A DNA stretch of 48,603 nt from a virus, in IMG/VR virus record IMGVR_UViG_3300046714_000420, positions 1 to 48,603 of that record; one strand, written 5' to 3'. The position numbers were made by a program, and so were the translations under genes. The notes under the pieces were generated by a model. It did not search any database. It was not told where the DNA came from and was given only the letters and a program-made list of their open reading frames with translations. Numbering within the stretch: position 1 is the stretch's first letter; every line of letters begins with the position of its first letter. This document shows positions 6,479 through 14,500 of this stretch, piece after piece.

Positions 6479-7618
6479 ATGGCACTCTTCAAGAAGGCAG
6501 TGAGTAGCAGCGCGTTTTTAAAGGCCGGCCTGATGGGCTTCGCGGGCGGCGGCAAGACCCGCACGGCGAGCGAGATTGCGATCGGGCTCGCGCTCATGAT
6601 GCAGAAAAAGGGACTGCCCCAGGGTCAGAAGCCCATCGGGTTTCTCGACACCGAGACCGGGTCGGACTTCATCATCGAGCGCGTCAAGGAAGCGGGCCTG
6701 GAAATATCGACCAGCAAGTCCAGGGCCTTCGTCGACTTGAAGGCGGCCGTCACCGAGGCTGAGCGGGACTGCTCGGTGCTCATCATCGACTCGATCACGC
6801 ACTTCTGGCGCGAGTTCTGCGAGTCGTACCAGAAGAAGAAGAACCGCTCGCGCCTGGAGTTCCAGGACTGGGCCGTCCTCAAAGCGGAGTGGGGAGCGTT
6901 CACCGATCTCTACGTCAACTCCGCCTGTCACATCGTGCTGTGCGGTCGCGCGGGGTTCGAGTACGACTTTTTCGAGGGGACCGACGGCAAGAAAGAGCTC
7001 CAGAAAACCGGCATCAAGATGAAGGCCGAAGGCGAGATGGGCTACGAGCCCAGCCTGCTATTGCTCATGGAGCGCGAGCAGAACATGGCGACCAAGCGGA
7101 CCTTTCGCGTCGCCCACGTCCTAAAAGACCGCTTCGGCATCCTCGACGGCAAAGCGCTCTGCAACGACGACACCGGTGGCCCTACGTTCGAGATGTTTCT
7201 TCCCCACATCGAGCGTCTGAACCTCGGAGGGACTCACCTCGGAGTCGACACCTCCCGCACGTCGGCAGACATGTTTGCCGACAACGGCTCCACCCGGTGG
7301 CAATACGAGAAGCAACAGAAGGCCATCGCGCTCGACGAGGTCCGGGAGGAAATCCTCAAGATGCACCCGGGCCAAGCTGCGGCGGACAAGAAAGCCAAGG
7401 CCGACGTGCTCGAAATGGCCTTCGGGACCAGGAGCTGGGAGAAGGTCGAGTCCCTGCACCTCGACCAGGTGAAGGTCGGCCGAGACCGCATCTGGCAGGC
7501 CTCCCGGGGGCACGCCTATGGCTTTGAGCCAGGACCCGCCAATGACCTGCCGGCGTCCTATGGGGGCAACAGCGGGCTCGAGCTGGAAGAGGACGACCTC
7601 CGGGCGGTTGGGGAGTGA
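6479..7618 (+). CDS. Phage RecA/Sak4-like ATPase (recombination protein)
   Basis: 379 residues. The Walker A motif GFAGGGKT is at 20-27, DTETGSD at 57-63, and Walker B VLIIDSITHFW at about 100-110. Arrangement and size fit the phage ATPases of the AAA_24/Sak4 group, which pair with single-strand DNA-binding or annealing functions in recombination. The C-terminal 130 residues are charged and helical. The ATG is preceded by AGGAA at short spacing and by a non-coding-looking leader (6407-6478, low G/C at third positions). The next gene starts within its stop (GTGA). ATPase fold is confident; role in annealing is by family analogy. Confidence 0.8.
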   Translation: MALFKKAVSSSAFLKAGLMGFAGGGKTRTASEIAIGLALMMQKKGLPQGQKPIGFLDTETGSDFIIERVKEAGLEISTSKSRAFVDLKAAVTEAERDCSVLIIDSITHFWREFCESYQKKKNRSRLEFQDWAVLKAEWGAFTDLYVNSACHIVLCGRAGFEYDFFEGTDGKKELQKTGIKMKAEGEMGYEPSLLLLMEREQNMATKRTFRVAHVLKDRFGILDGKALCNDDTGGPTFEMFLPHIERLNLGGTHLGVDTSRTSADMFADNGSTRWQYEKQQKAIALDEVREEILKMHPGQAAADKKAKADVLEMAFGTRSWEKVESLHLDQVKVGRDRIWQASRGHAYGFEPGPANDLPASYGGNSGLELEEDDLRAVGE

Positions 7619-7938
7619 GACCCTTCAACTATCGCCCTGATGTGCCGGAGGAGTACGTATGCTCCGAGTGCAAGGCAAGCGGCGTTAAGCTCTGGCGACG
7701 GTACCAGACGGTTGCCTCGCTGGTGCATCTGCGGTGCTGTAGATGCGCGTGTAAGATCCAGAAGATCTCGCTCGCGGAGTTCGTGGACAGCTTCGGACGC
7801 TTCATCCAAGGCGACCAGATAGGCTGGATGGTGCCGGCGGTCCCGACGGAAGACGGTGAGACCTACTGGGGTTATACAAGCGTCCCGGAAGCGGGTGTCG
7901 GCTGGTGGAAGTGTCTGCCGCTGGAGCGCAAGCCATGA
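7615..7938 (+). CDS. Cys-rich small protein, probable zinc binder
   Basis: 107 residues with C16/C19 and a dense CCRCAC cluster at 41-46. The rest is aromatic (VGWWKCL near the end). Zinc binding is likely from spacing, but no named family is apparent. GTG start overlaps the ATPase stop, and the TGA overlaps the next ATG, so it belongs to the recombination/replication operon. Confidence 0.65.
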   Translation: MRPFNYRPDVPEEYVCSECKASGVKLWRRYQTVASLVHLRCCRCACKIQKISLAEFVDSFGRFIQGDQIGWMVPAVPTEDGETYWGYTSVPEAGVGWWKCLPLERKP

Positions 7939-8264
7939 CCTCCCCCATCCGCTCCCCCTCCCATCTGGCCTTCGTCCGCCGGCAGCGCTGCTGGTTCTGT
8001 CAGGCCGAGCGCGATGTGGTGGCGCACCACCACAGTAAGAAATACGGCGGAGGTGGGACCGGGATGCGGGGCTGTGACCTTCTGACGGTCCCTCTTTGCC
8101 GGGCGCACCATGATGAGTGGCACTCGCGCGCTCAGATAGGTGACCTGACGACCACCGAAACGCAGCGCGAGATGTGGAAAGGGATGGCGATTACGCTGCG
8201 GGCCTGGATCGCGTGGAAGCGGGTGGCTGAAGCGGCCGAGGCAGAGAGCGAGTTGGAGCCGTGA
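7935..8264 (+). CDS. HNH-like nuclease, DUF968/Ref-type
   Basis: 109 residues. A zinc/HNH core is visible: CWFC at 19-22, HHH at 31-33 followed by KKYGGGGTGMRGCD, and CRAHHDEWH at 55-63. This matches phage DUF968-like proteins, which include the P1 Ref recombination nuclease. The ATG at 7935 overlaps the upstream TGA. Position next to the RecA/Sak4-like ATPase and primase suggests a nick or cut function in recombination. Catalysis is inferred from the histidines. Confidence 0.75.
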   Translation: MTSPIRSPSHLAFVRRQRCWFCQAERDVVAHHHSKKYGGGGTGMRGCDLLTVPLCRAHHDEWHSRAQIGDLTTTETQREMWKGMAITLRAWIAWKRVAEAAEAESELEP

Positions 8265-8467
8265 GCGCGCGCAACCCCTGGAACCAGCTCCCGCCCAAGC
8301 CGGAGCACCCCGACACCGCGGCGCTCCGCGAGCTCAAAGCCCTGGTGTCTCGCGCTCTGGTCATCTGGCTAGAGGTCGACGCTCGGGGCTCGGTGACGGC
8401 AGAGGATTGGACCCGGATCGGGGAGGTGCTCTCCGAGGCGGGACTACCAGCGGAGTGGAAACCATGA
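8261..8467 (+). CDS. Small hypothetical protein (68 aa)
   Basis: A Pro-rich N terminus (NPWNQLPPKPEHPDT) is followed by a helix (ALRELKALVSRALVIWLEVDARG) and a second helix (AEDWTRIGEVLSEAGL). GTG start and ATGA end overlap both neighbours. It could be a small replication accessory by position. No family is recognised. Confidence 0.6.
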   Translation: MSARNPWNQLPPKPEHPDTAALRELKALVSRALVIWLEVDARGSVTAEDWTRIGEVLSEAGLPAEWKP

Positions 8468-8634
8468 CGGAGCTCGAAGAGGCGCAGCGCGAGACGATCG
8501 AGGCGCTCCGCGCGCAAGTCGCCGACCTGAAGGAATGGCTGGCGGAGTGCAGGGCAGAGAAGGCCAAGATGTATACCGAGGGCGAAGTCCGTTCCGCGGT
8601 GACCAAGGCCCTCACGGAGGCGCTCAGGGGATGA
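8464..8634 (+). CDS. Small coiled-coil protein (56 aa)
   Basis: Nearly the whole product is a charged helix with heptad spacing (ELEEAQRETIEALRAQVADL, then KEWLAECRAEKAKMY), so it probably dimerises. The ATG overlaps the upstream TGA and the stop overlaps the primase ATG. Below common ORF length limits but well supported by the overlap chain. Function unknown. Confidence 0.6.
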   Translation: MTELEEAQRETIEALRAQVADLKEWLAECRAEKAKMYTEGEVRSAVTKALTEALRG

Positions 8635-9254
8635 CCAACCCCACCCGCCAGGCCGCTGCCGGCTACCTCGCCCGAGGCTTCCGTCCGATCCCGATGTGGG
8701 GGGTCACCCCGGACGGGCGCTGCCGCTGCGGGGGCACCGAGTGCAACGCCGGCAAGCACTGCACCGACGAGACCGAGAAGCGCTGGAAGGACGGCGCCCC
8801 CTTCCGGGAGACCGAGTTCGGCGCCGAGCACAACATCGCCCTTGCGCTCGGCCCCTGGCGTTCCGGGAAATGGCTGGTCTGCCTCGACATCGACGGGGCC
8901 AAGCATCCCAACGAAGTCCCGGAGATCGCTCGCCATGTGACCCCCACTCTGACCCAAGCCTCCCCGAGGGGCCTGCACTTGTTCTACTGGGTCCCGGAGT
9001 TCACGCCGCTCGGCAACTGGGTGGACGCGTTCCAGTCGAAATACCGCCTCGGCTACGCCGTCGATGTCCGCTACGCCCGGGGCAAGGTGAACGTCTCCCC
9101 CTCCCGGACGGCCTTCGGCACCTACACTTGGCAGGACCCCGCGGCAGAGGTATCCCAGCTGCCCTGGCCCATCATCGATCGCATCCTGGACGAGCGGCGC
9201 CGGCGAAAGCTCCCGGTCCTGGCGCGCTGGCAACGGGACGGCAAGCGAGCGTGA
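8631..9254 (+). CDS. Stand-alone prim-pol (archaeo-eukaryotic primase superfamily)
   Basis: 207 residues matching the bifunctional DNA primase/polymerase N-terminal domain: AAGYLARGFRPIPM at the start, catalytic LDID at 85-88, the histidine motif SPRGLHLFY at 111-119, and the third acidic motif YAVDVR at 142-147. A Cys-rich insertion (C31, C33, C38, C44) may bind zinc. Unlike plasmid and phage primase-helicase fusions, there is no helicase domain, and no helicase gene is seen nearby. It would synthesise primers for host replication enzymes. ATG overlaps the upstream stop. Confidence 0.85.
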   Translation: MTNPTRQAAAGYLARGFRPIPMWGVTPDGRCRCGGTECNAGKHCTDETEKRWKDGAPFRETEFGAEHNIALALGPWRSGKWLVCLDIDGAKHPNEVPEIARHVTPTLTQASPRGLHLFYWVPEFTPLGNWVDAFQSKYRLGYAVDVRYARGKVNVSPSRTAFGTYTWQDPAAEVSQLPWPIIDRILDERRRRKLPVLARWQRDGKRA

Positions 9255-9270
9255 CACCCGGGAGATCGCA

Positions 9271-9312
9271 CCTCGTCACTTTGGCAACACGCCTCGTCAG
9301 TTTGACAATCTG
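9271..9312 (+). repeat. Two tandem imperfect 21-bp repeats
   Basis: CCTCGTCACTTTGGCA (9271-9286) and CCTCGTCAGTTTGACA (9292-9307) begin adjacent 21-bp units that agree at 16 of 21 positions. A 21-bp period puts both copies on the same face of the DNA helix, as for iterons or tandem operators. They lie just after the primase gene. Each contains a -35-like hexamer (TTGGCA, TTGACA). Confidence 0.6.
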
Positions 9313-9330
9313 GCTCTCAGGGCTCACACT
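9281..9330 (+). promoter_or_regulatory. Two staggered promoter-like sequences
   Basis: TTGGCA at 9281-9286 is followed after 17 bp by GACAAT (9304-9309). TTGACA at 9302-9307 is followed after 17 bp by CACACT (9325-9330). The second would start transcription near 9337, four bases before the ATG at 9341. The same TTGAC(A/G)-N17-CACACT arrangement occurs at 10119-10147. Inferred from sequence. Confidence 0.5.
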
Positions 9331-9340
9331 GCCTCTCGTC

Positions 9341-9568
9341 ATGGCGAGTACCCCCACCGAGCCCCGTCCGTGCGGCTGTAGCCCCGAGGGCAAGCTCTGC
9401 CCGAAGTGCTACGCGGTGGTGTCTCGGGAGGACCACGATCGGCACATGCGGGACTGGCTCCGGAGCTTCGGGACCCAACCCGATCCGAGAGCGCCGAGGC
9501 GTGTGCTGAGGCTCCTCCCGCCGCCGAGGCCCCGTCTCGGCAGAGGGTTGCCGCGCGATGCCGGGTGA
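9341..9568 (+). CDS. Small Cys/His-rich protein
   Basis: 75 residues from ATG 9341, with CGC, CPKC and then H-H in EDHDRHMRDW, a possible zinc site. The C terminus is Arg/Pro-rich. An in-frame GTG at 9251 overlaps the primase stop and would add a hydrophobic 30-residue leader, but third-position composition there is weaker and the stretch contains tandem repeats and promoters. The ATG is therefore preferred. No Shine-Dalgarno precedes it. Function unknown. Confidence 0.5.
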   Translation: MASTPTEPRPCGCSPEGKLCPKCYAVVSREDHDRHMRDWLRSFGTQPDPRAPRRVLRLLPPPRPRLGRGLPRDAG

Positions 9569-9764
9569 ACGTCGGTTCGACCTGACCCCAGAGCAGAGGG
9601 AACGCCTGCTCGCTTGGCTGCCGCCGGGCGTCGTGGACGCCTACCCGCCGGGCTACGACGGACCGCTCGACGAGAGGACGCCAGGGGTCATCACCCGATC
9701 GGGGTTCACGCGGCGGCTCATCGAACGGGACCGCGATCGCCTCATCGACGACGCTCGGGACTAG
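9558..9764 (+). CDS. Small hypothetical protein (68 aa)
   Basis: Starts inside the end of the previous gene (11-base overlap). The product is charged and helical (DLTPEQRERLLAWLPPGVVDAY, TRRLIERDRDRLIDDARD) with a Gly/Pro-rich middle. No family is recognised. It is followed three bases later by the next gene, so it is part of the same transcription unit. Confidence 0.6.
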   Translation: MPGERRFDLTPEQRERLLAWLPPGVVDAYPPGYDGPLDERTPGVITRSGFTRRLIERDRDRLIDDARD

Positions 9765-9767
9765 CCC

Positions 9768-9986
9768 ATGGCGACCCCTGAGATCGAGCGGTGTGTCTGC
9801 CCCCGGTGCGGAACTCCAGACCGCCGGGCCATCACCATCCAGACCTCCCAAGGCCCCATGCGGATCATCGGGTGCGAGTGCGCCCCCAAGGACGGGACGC
9901 CTTGCATCGTGGACGCGGCGGCCTGGTGGACCTGCACCGACGAGGAGCGTGCCAAGCTCCAGGCGTTCGCCAAGCGCCGGGACTAG
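9768..9986 (+). CDS. Small zinc-finger-like protein (72 aa)
   Basis: C9, C11 and C14 (CVCPRCG) plus CECAP near residue 36 and a further Cys pair suggest one zinc site between two beta strands (RAITIQTSQGPMRIIGCEC). The C terminus is helical (DEERAKLQAFAKRRD). Last gene before the 10.0-10.15 kb regulatory gap. No specific function. Confidence 0.6.
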   Translation: MATPEIERCVCPRCGTPDRRAITIQTSQGPMRIIGCECAPKDGTPCIVDAAAWWTCTDEERAKLQAFAKRRD

Positions 9987-10077
9987 CTCCGGGGTCTCTG
10001 CCTGCGCGCTAGGTGCTGAGTCCTGAGCTCGACCTACCGCGCAGGGCAAAGGCCCCGCAGCACACCCGCGCCTACCC

Positions 10078-10127
10078 CTACGTCAAACTTGACGGCGTCA
10101 AACAAGACGTGTCCTGATTTGACGTAG
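10078..10127 (+). repeat. Cluster of CGTCAA inverted repeats (operator or origin-like)
   Basis: CTACGTCAAA (10078-10087) and its perfect inverse TTTGACGTAG (10118-10127) flank further half-sites TTGACG (10089-10094) and CGTCAAA (10096-10102). This makes four half-sites in 50 bp. The innermost pair (10081-10094) is a near-perfect palindrome. The last half-site overlaps a -35-like TTGACG. It lies in a 167-bp gap with no gene, before the structural operon. A protein-binding site controlling that operon, or a replication origin, is likely. Confidence 0.6.
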
Positions 10128-10147
10128 GCCGGCCGTAACGGCACACT
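10119..10147 (+). promoter_or_regulatory. Promoter-like TTGACG-N17-CACACT
   Basis: TTGACG at 10119-10124 and CACACT at 10142-10147 with a 17-bp spacer. The expected transcription start is 10154, exactly the G of the GTG start codon of the next gene, which has no Shine-Dalgarno. This suggests a leaderless transcript of the virion operon. The -35 lies inside the inverted-repeat cluster. Confidence 0.5.
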
Positions 10148-10153
10148 GGGTCC

Positions 10154-10567
10154 GTGGAGACCCGCGCCGCACAAACCGAGCCCTCGCGCGCGCGCGCAGG
10201 AGACGGCGTTTGCACGGCCCTCGCCAAGACCCGGGGACGGCGTTGCCAGGCCCCGGCGGTGCTCGGCAATGTCTGCTGGTGCCACGGTGGGGCCGCGCTC
10301 TCCCCGCCCTGGACGCTCACGACCACCGGAGCGGAGCTCGCTGCCTACCCCGCGCGGGCCCAGACGGCGCACCGCCGGCGCGCGCGCCCCATCCAAGGCA
10401 AGGCCGCCGTCGAGCTCACTCGGCGCGGGGTCATCACGAAAGCGCTCTTCTTCGCTGGCACCGGGCGCTACCGGCGCATCCTCCGGCGCATCGAACGGGC
10501 GGGGGTGAAGGTCATCTCGGAGGGCGGCGGGCTCGTGGCGCGGTACCGGTTCGAGGTGGGAGCGTGA
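10154..10567 (+). CDS. Small protein with the phage 'C-x-C-HGG' motif
   Basis: 137 residues from GTG 10154. Residues 20-47 (CTALAKTRGRRCQAPAV, then VCWCHGG) match the widespread phage/prophage motif ending in HGG, thought to bind zinc. It is often found near terminase or packaging genes, where its role is unknown. The C-terminal half is basic (RYRRILRRIERAG). No ribosome-binding site is visible before the start, which fits the leaderless promoter. Confidence 0.65.
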   Translation: METRAAQTEPSRARAGDGVCTALAKTRGRRCQAPAVLGNVCWCHGGAALSPPWTLTTTGAELAAYPARAQTAHRRRARPIQGKAAVELTRRGVITKALFFAGTGRYRRILRRIERAGVKVISEGGGLVARYRFEVGA

Positions 10568-10800
10568 GCGCCAGTCCCATCGATGCCATCCAGCGCGCGA
10601 TGGTGACCGCGCGCGCGGCGGGGGCATCGGGGGTGGTCGGGGTCATCGTCGACACCGAGACCTACGCGGACGCGCTCGAGGACTACACTCAGCGCTACGG
10701 CAACCCGCCGCGGGACACCTTCAACTCGTTCACCATCAGCACCGTCAACGGACCTACTCGCGTCGTGCGAGCCGGGGCGGATGACAAGGCGAGCAGCTGA
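10564..10800 (+). CDS. Small hypothetical protein (78 aa)
   Basis: GTG 10564 overlaps the preceding TGA, and the stop overlaps the ATG of the large tail gene (TGATG). The sequence reads as an Ala-rich helix (DAIQRAMVTARAAG), strands (SGVVGVIVDTETYADAL) and a Thr/Ser-rich end. No domain is recognised. Its position suggests a minor virion or assembly protein. Confidence 0.6.
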   Translation: MSASPIDAIQRAMVTARAAGASGVVGVIVDTETYADALEDYTQRYGNPPRDTFNSFTISTVNGPTRVVRAGADDKASS

Positions 10801-13800
10801 TGCCGATCCAGCTCTTCCCCTTCAACGGCGGCATCCAGGGCGGGATGGATACGCGGCTGTTGCCCGACGGGGCGCTCTCCGATGCCATCAACTGCCAGCT
10901 CGACCGGGACGGCCGCCTCGTGGGACGCGCGGGCTTCACCGCCTTGGCAACCACGGTCTACGGCTCGGGGGCGTTCGTGGGCTATGATCTGTTCAGCGTC
11001 GGGGAGCGCCTGTTCGCCTTCGGGGATCGCAACGGCAAGGGCTATGCGACGGACATCTTCGAGTACGTGACCGGGTCGGCCGCGGTGTGGGTGCCGTCCA
11101 ATCTCACGAGCGCCGTGCATCGATTGCCGAGAGCGACGGCCTTGCGCGAGGTGGGCCGGGCTCCCGATCCTTCGGGCGGGGTGAGCAATTTCAGCGTGGC
11201 AGCGACCGCTGGGTTCGCGCTGCTCGCGCTCAACAACGACGACCCCGACGGCTCCGACAACGGCTACCTGCATCTCTTCAAGCCGGATGGGGATCAGACG
11301 CTCTTGTTCGACGAGGTGCCGGGCGGGGTGGTGTTTTCGCTCGTCGTCGTGGCGCTGAGTGACCGGTTCCATATCCTGAGCCTGAACGCCGCTACGACCA
11401 CGCTTCTCATCCGGAGACTCATTCCGACGAGCGACGAGACCAGCCAGAGCATCAACACCACCGCCTACACCGGGCTCGGTGCCATCAGCGTCTACGACGC
11501 TTGCAAGGTCGCGGGCTCCGACCAGACGGTGATTGCCGCCAACTGCGGCGGCACGGTGATCGTCCGGCGATTCAATGCCGCCGGGGTGCTGCAAGTGCCC
11601 TCCGGGGGGGCCTACGCCAACATCACCGCAGCGGCGACGCGCATCTCCGTCGAGGCTTCGAGCACGGACAATCAAGTCACCCTGGCCCTGGTCGTCGCGG
11701 GCGCGGTGACGCTCTACAGCTACAACCTCACCACCGGGGCGACCTTGCAGACGGCCATCGCGGCGCTCGCGGGCGAGACCGTGACCGAGATCAGCATGGT
11801 CCGGGTCGCAGGGGACGCGATCTTTCTGCTCGCCAGCAGCGACGATGCCAACCCCGAGCCGTCCAGCATCCGAGGCGTGCAATTTGCTGCGAGCACCGGG
11901 ACGGTCTCCGACCGTTGGCGTCTGCCCGACGCGAAGCTCACGAGCAAGGGGGTGTTTCACGGGTCGGAGCTGGTGTTTGCTTTTCGCTATGGGGCGACGG
12001 ACCCCGCGCTCGCCACGAACCTGCTGGTGAGCGTTCCGACCGCCGGCTCCGGGAGCAAGCTCGCTCAGCTCCTGGCGGTGAAGGACCTCGAGACGGCGTG
12101 CCCTCCCGGGGTGCACTTGCCCGAGATCGTCCTCGATAGCTCCACCAGCAAATACTACTGGGCCAATGCGACCCAAAACCCGGACCTCGACGGAGTCCCG
12201 ACGGTCACCGAGATGTCCCTCGGCTCGACCGCGCGCCGGCAGACCGCGACGCTCGGAGGACGGGTGTACATCGCGGGCGGGGTCTCGCTCGTCTTTGACA
12301 CCCGGATGCTGACCGAGAGCGGATTTACCGAACGGCCGCGCATCGTCAGCCTCACGGGCAGCAATAGCACGGGGGAACTGCTGTCCGCGGGCACCTACGA
12401 CTACCGCGTGCATCAAGAACAAGTCGATGCGTTCGGGGATCTGCACTTGTCCCCGCCGTCGGCCATCCTGAGCGTCACTCTCGGGGCCTCGGACGACACC
12501 GTGACGGCGCTGGTCTCGACGAGCCACGGGCTACGGCGAAACTCGGTGGCGGGCGGGCTCGGGGTGGCGGTTCGTAACGTGCTGAGCCGCACGCTGGCCA
12601 CGGTCTCGCGCACGTCGGCGATCGTGGCGGGCCTAACGAGCATCGACCCTCCGAGTGGAGCGCTCAGCGGCCTCACGCTCATCCTCACCGCGGGGGGCTC
12701 GTCATTTACGGTGACGTTCTCCGGCGCGGCGACGACCAAGACCGTGATCCTCTCGGAGATCAACACCGTCGTGAGCTCGGAGATCACCGCCACCGCCCCC
12801 GACGGCAGCCTAATCCTGACCAGTGTGGACACGGGCGATGGGGCGACGGTGCAAGTCGGCGCCGGCACGGCCAACACGATCTTGGGGCTCGCCACCGGGG
12901 ATAACGATTTTGGCACGACCACCCGCACGACGGGAGAAAACTTCCAGCGCGCGGCCTCGGCGTTCAACGCGACCGACGATATTCCCGGGGAGCTGGTGAG
13001 CATCGTCGACCTCAGAAAGGACCAGTCCGACCCCATCGTCGATAGCGACCTCATCCGCCAGCAGGTGCTCTACTCGAGCGGGGTAGCCTCGGGCGCGCAT
13101 CATGCGCCGCCCCCCCATGAGTACGTGGCCGCGGGTCGGGAACGGATCCACTACAGCGGCCAACCCAAGCGCAACCGTTCCACCGCCAGCAAGATCATCG
13201 TGCCGGGTGAGCCCGCCGAATGCGCCGCGGAGGGCTTTCTCGCGTTCCAGAGCCAGGTCTCGGGGGACATCGAGGCCTCGGCCGTCCTCGGTGATTCGGT
13301 CATTCACTGGACGCGCAACGAGATCTGGGAGGTCTCCGGATCGGGTCCGGGTCGCAATGGTCAGGGCGAGTTCTTTGCCGCCCGGCGCATCAGCAAGGCC
13401 GGCGGTATCGTCGCCGATGGTTGGCGCTCGCTCTGTGAGACCGACGAGGGGATTTTCTTCCAGCGCACCAACGATCACCTGTGTTTTCTCGGGAAGAGCG
13501 GCACGGTGGAATGGAAGGGCAAGCCCGTCCAGGAATACCTGGTGCTCTACCCGGTCATCACCGCCGCGACGTACCTGTCGATCCGGCATACGGTGGCGTT
13601 CAGCTGCACCAACACCGCCGGAACTACGGGCGGGATCCTGCGCTACGACATCGACAACGACGCGTGGTTTTTCGACAACGTCGGGGCCTGTTCGGCGCTC
13701 GACCAATTCCAAGGGCGGCTCGTCTACATCCAAGCGGGGGTGGTGTACCTCGAGGACGCTTCTCCGGGGCTCGGGACCTTCGTCCCGTACCTCGTCCGGT

Positions 13801-14147
13801 CGGGCATGTTTCAGGGCTTTCAGGCGCTCGGCTACGGCCAGGTCAACGAGATCGGCTTTCTCGGCACCTTCCGGGATGATTGTGTGGTGACGATCAAGCG
13901 CTCTGCGAACGGCACCACCTATCCAGAGACCCTCGCGACCTTCACGCTCACGACCGCCGGGTATGCCGTCGGGCAACGGGTGACCTTGCTCAAGAGCCCC
14001 AACCCCGCCATGCAGGATTCCTTCGCTCTCGAGTACTCGGTGACGAGCGCGAGCGCGGATAGCGAAGGGGTGTGGTTGCACGCCGCGGCCCTCGACACCA
14101 CCCACGCGCCTCGGTTCAGCCGGCAAGGTCCGGCGCACAAGCTCTAG
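10800..14147 (+). CDS. Large tubular tail/hub protein (podovirus tail-tube B or stabilisation-protein-like)
   Basis: 1115 residues, beta-rich, beginning QLFPFNGGIQGGMDTRLLPD, then GALSDAINCQLDRDGRLVGRAG. This is the start pattern of podovirus tail nozzle/hub proteins (T7 gp12, P22 gp10-like): 'G...D..LLPDGA...A.N...D..G.L..R.G'. Repeated strand-turn segments through the first 500 residues suggest a beta-propeller. A central region (about 520-720) is Thr/Ser/Val-rich. It overlaps the previous stop by one base. It likely forms the distal tail tube through which DNA leaves. Assignment rests on pattern and position with the ejection proteins. Confidence 0.65.
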   Translation: MPIQLFPFNGGIQGGMDTRLLPDGALSDAINCQLDRDGRLVGRAGFTALATTVYGSGAFVGYDLFSVGERLFAFGDRNGKGYATDIFEYVTGSAAVWVPSNLTSAVHRLPRATALREVGRAPDPSGGVSNFSVAATAGFALLALNNDDPDGSDNGYLHLFKPDGDQTLLFDEVPGGVVFSLVVVALSDRFHILSLNAATTTLLIRRLIPTSDETSQSINTTAYTGLGAISVYDACKVAGSDQTVIAANCGGTVIVRRFNAAGVLQVPSGGAYANITAAATRISVEASSTDNQVTLALVVAGAVTLYSYNLTTGATLQTAIAALAGETVTEISMVRVAGDAIFLLASSDDANPEPSSIRGVQFAASTGTVSDRWRLPDAKLTSKGVFHGSELVFAFRYGATDPALATNLLVSVPTAGSGSKLAQLLAVKDLETACPPGVHLPEIVLDSSTSKYYWANATQNPDLDGVPTVTEMSLGSTARRQTATLGGRVYIAGGVSLVFDTRMLTESGFTERPRIVSLTGSNSTGELLSAGTYDYRVHQEQVDAFGDLHLSPPSAILSVTLGASDDTVTALVSTSHGLRRNSVAGGLGVAVRNVLSRTLATVSRTSAIVAGLTSIDPPSGALSGLTLILTAGGSSFTVTFSGAATTKTVILSEINTVVSSEITATAPDGSLILTSVDTGDGATVQVGAGTANTILGLATGDNDFGTTTRTTGENFQRAASAFNATDDIPGELVSIVDLRKDQSDPIVDSDLIRQQVLYSSGVASGAHHAPPPHEYVAAGRERIHYSGQPKRNRSTASKIIVPGEPAECAAEGFLAFQSQVSGDIEASAVLGDSVIHWTRNEIWEVSGSGPGRNGQGEFFAARRISKAGGIVADGWRSLCETDEGIFFQRTNDHLCFLGKSGTVEWKGKPVQEYLVLYPVITAATYLSIRHTVAFSCTNTAGTTGGILRYDIDNDAWFFDNVGACSALDQFQGRLVYIQAGVVYLEDASPGLGTFVPYLVRSGMFQGFQALGYGQVNEIGFLGTFRDDCVVTIKRSANGTTYPETLATFTLTTAGYAVGQRVTLLKSPNPAMQDSFALEYSVTSASADSEGVWLHAAALDTTHAPRFSRQGPAHKL

Positions 14148-14155
14148 GAGACCCC

Positions 14156-14497
14156 ATGCCCATCGCTGCCCCTCGAATCGATCTCACCAAACCCTGCGAC
14201 ATCTGGCTGCATATTGCTGACATCACGAGCGCAGACGTCGATCTGCGGACCGTGACCAAGGCGGGAAAATTCGCGGCCCAACTGGTGCGCCTGAACAACG
14301 CCACCACCGGAGCGCTCACCGCGATCCTCATCCCCGAGCAGGTGGGCGACGGGACGGCGTCTCAGGCCATCGTGATCAACGCTGGGCAGCAATACGAGAT
14401 GCCCATCCCGATCAAAAAGATCGTCGCATCGGGCTCGGGGGCGCTCTCGGCGGACGTCTTCTGGTGGCTCGGCAACAGTATCGAGATCAACAAATAA
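14156..14497 (+). CDS. Probable minor virion protein
   Basis: 113 residues from ATG 14156. TAGGAG overlaps the end of the tail gene and serves as ribosome-binding site. The product is strand-rich (KPCDIWLHIADITSADVDL, TGALTAILIPEQVGDGT) without signal or Cys motifs. It sits between the tubular tail protein and the internal proteins, so a structural role is likely. No family recognised. Confidence 0.55.
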   Translation: MPIAAPRIDLTKPCDIWLHIADITSADVDLRTVTKAGKFAAQLVRLNNATTGALTAILIPEQVGDGTASQAIVINAGQQYEMPIPIKKIVASGSGALSADVFWWLGNSIEINK

Positions 14498-14500
14498 CCC

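Noticed and set aside
6403-6507. 34-codon ORF with ATGA overlap before the ATPase gene
   Set aside because: Only about half of its third positions are G/C and it overlaps the ATPase start by 29 bases. The stretch is better explained as a leader.
10695-12527. 610-codon minus-strand ORF opposite the large tail protein
   Set aside because: A reverse-frame shadow typical of GC-rich genes; Arg/Gly/His-rich product and no start signals. Similar long shadows at 12810-14138, 15941-17863, 19548-21239 and 31783-33669 were dropped for the same reason.
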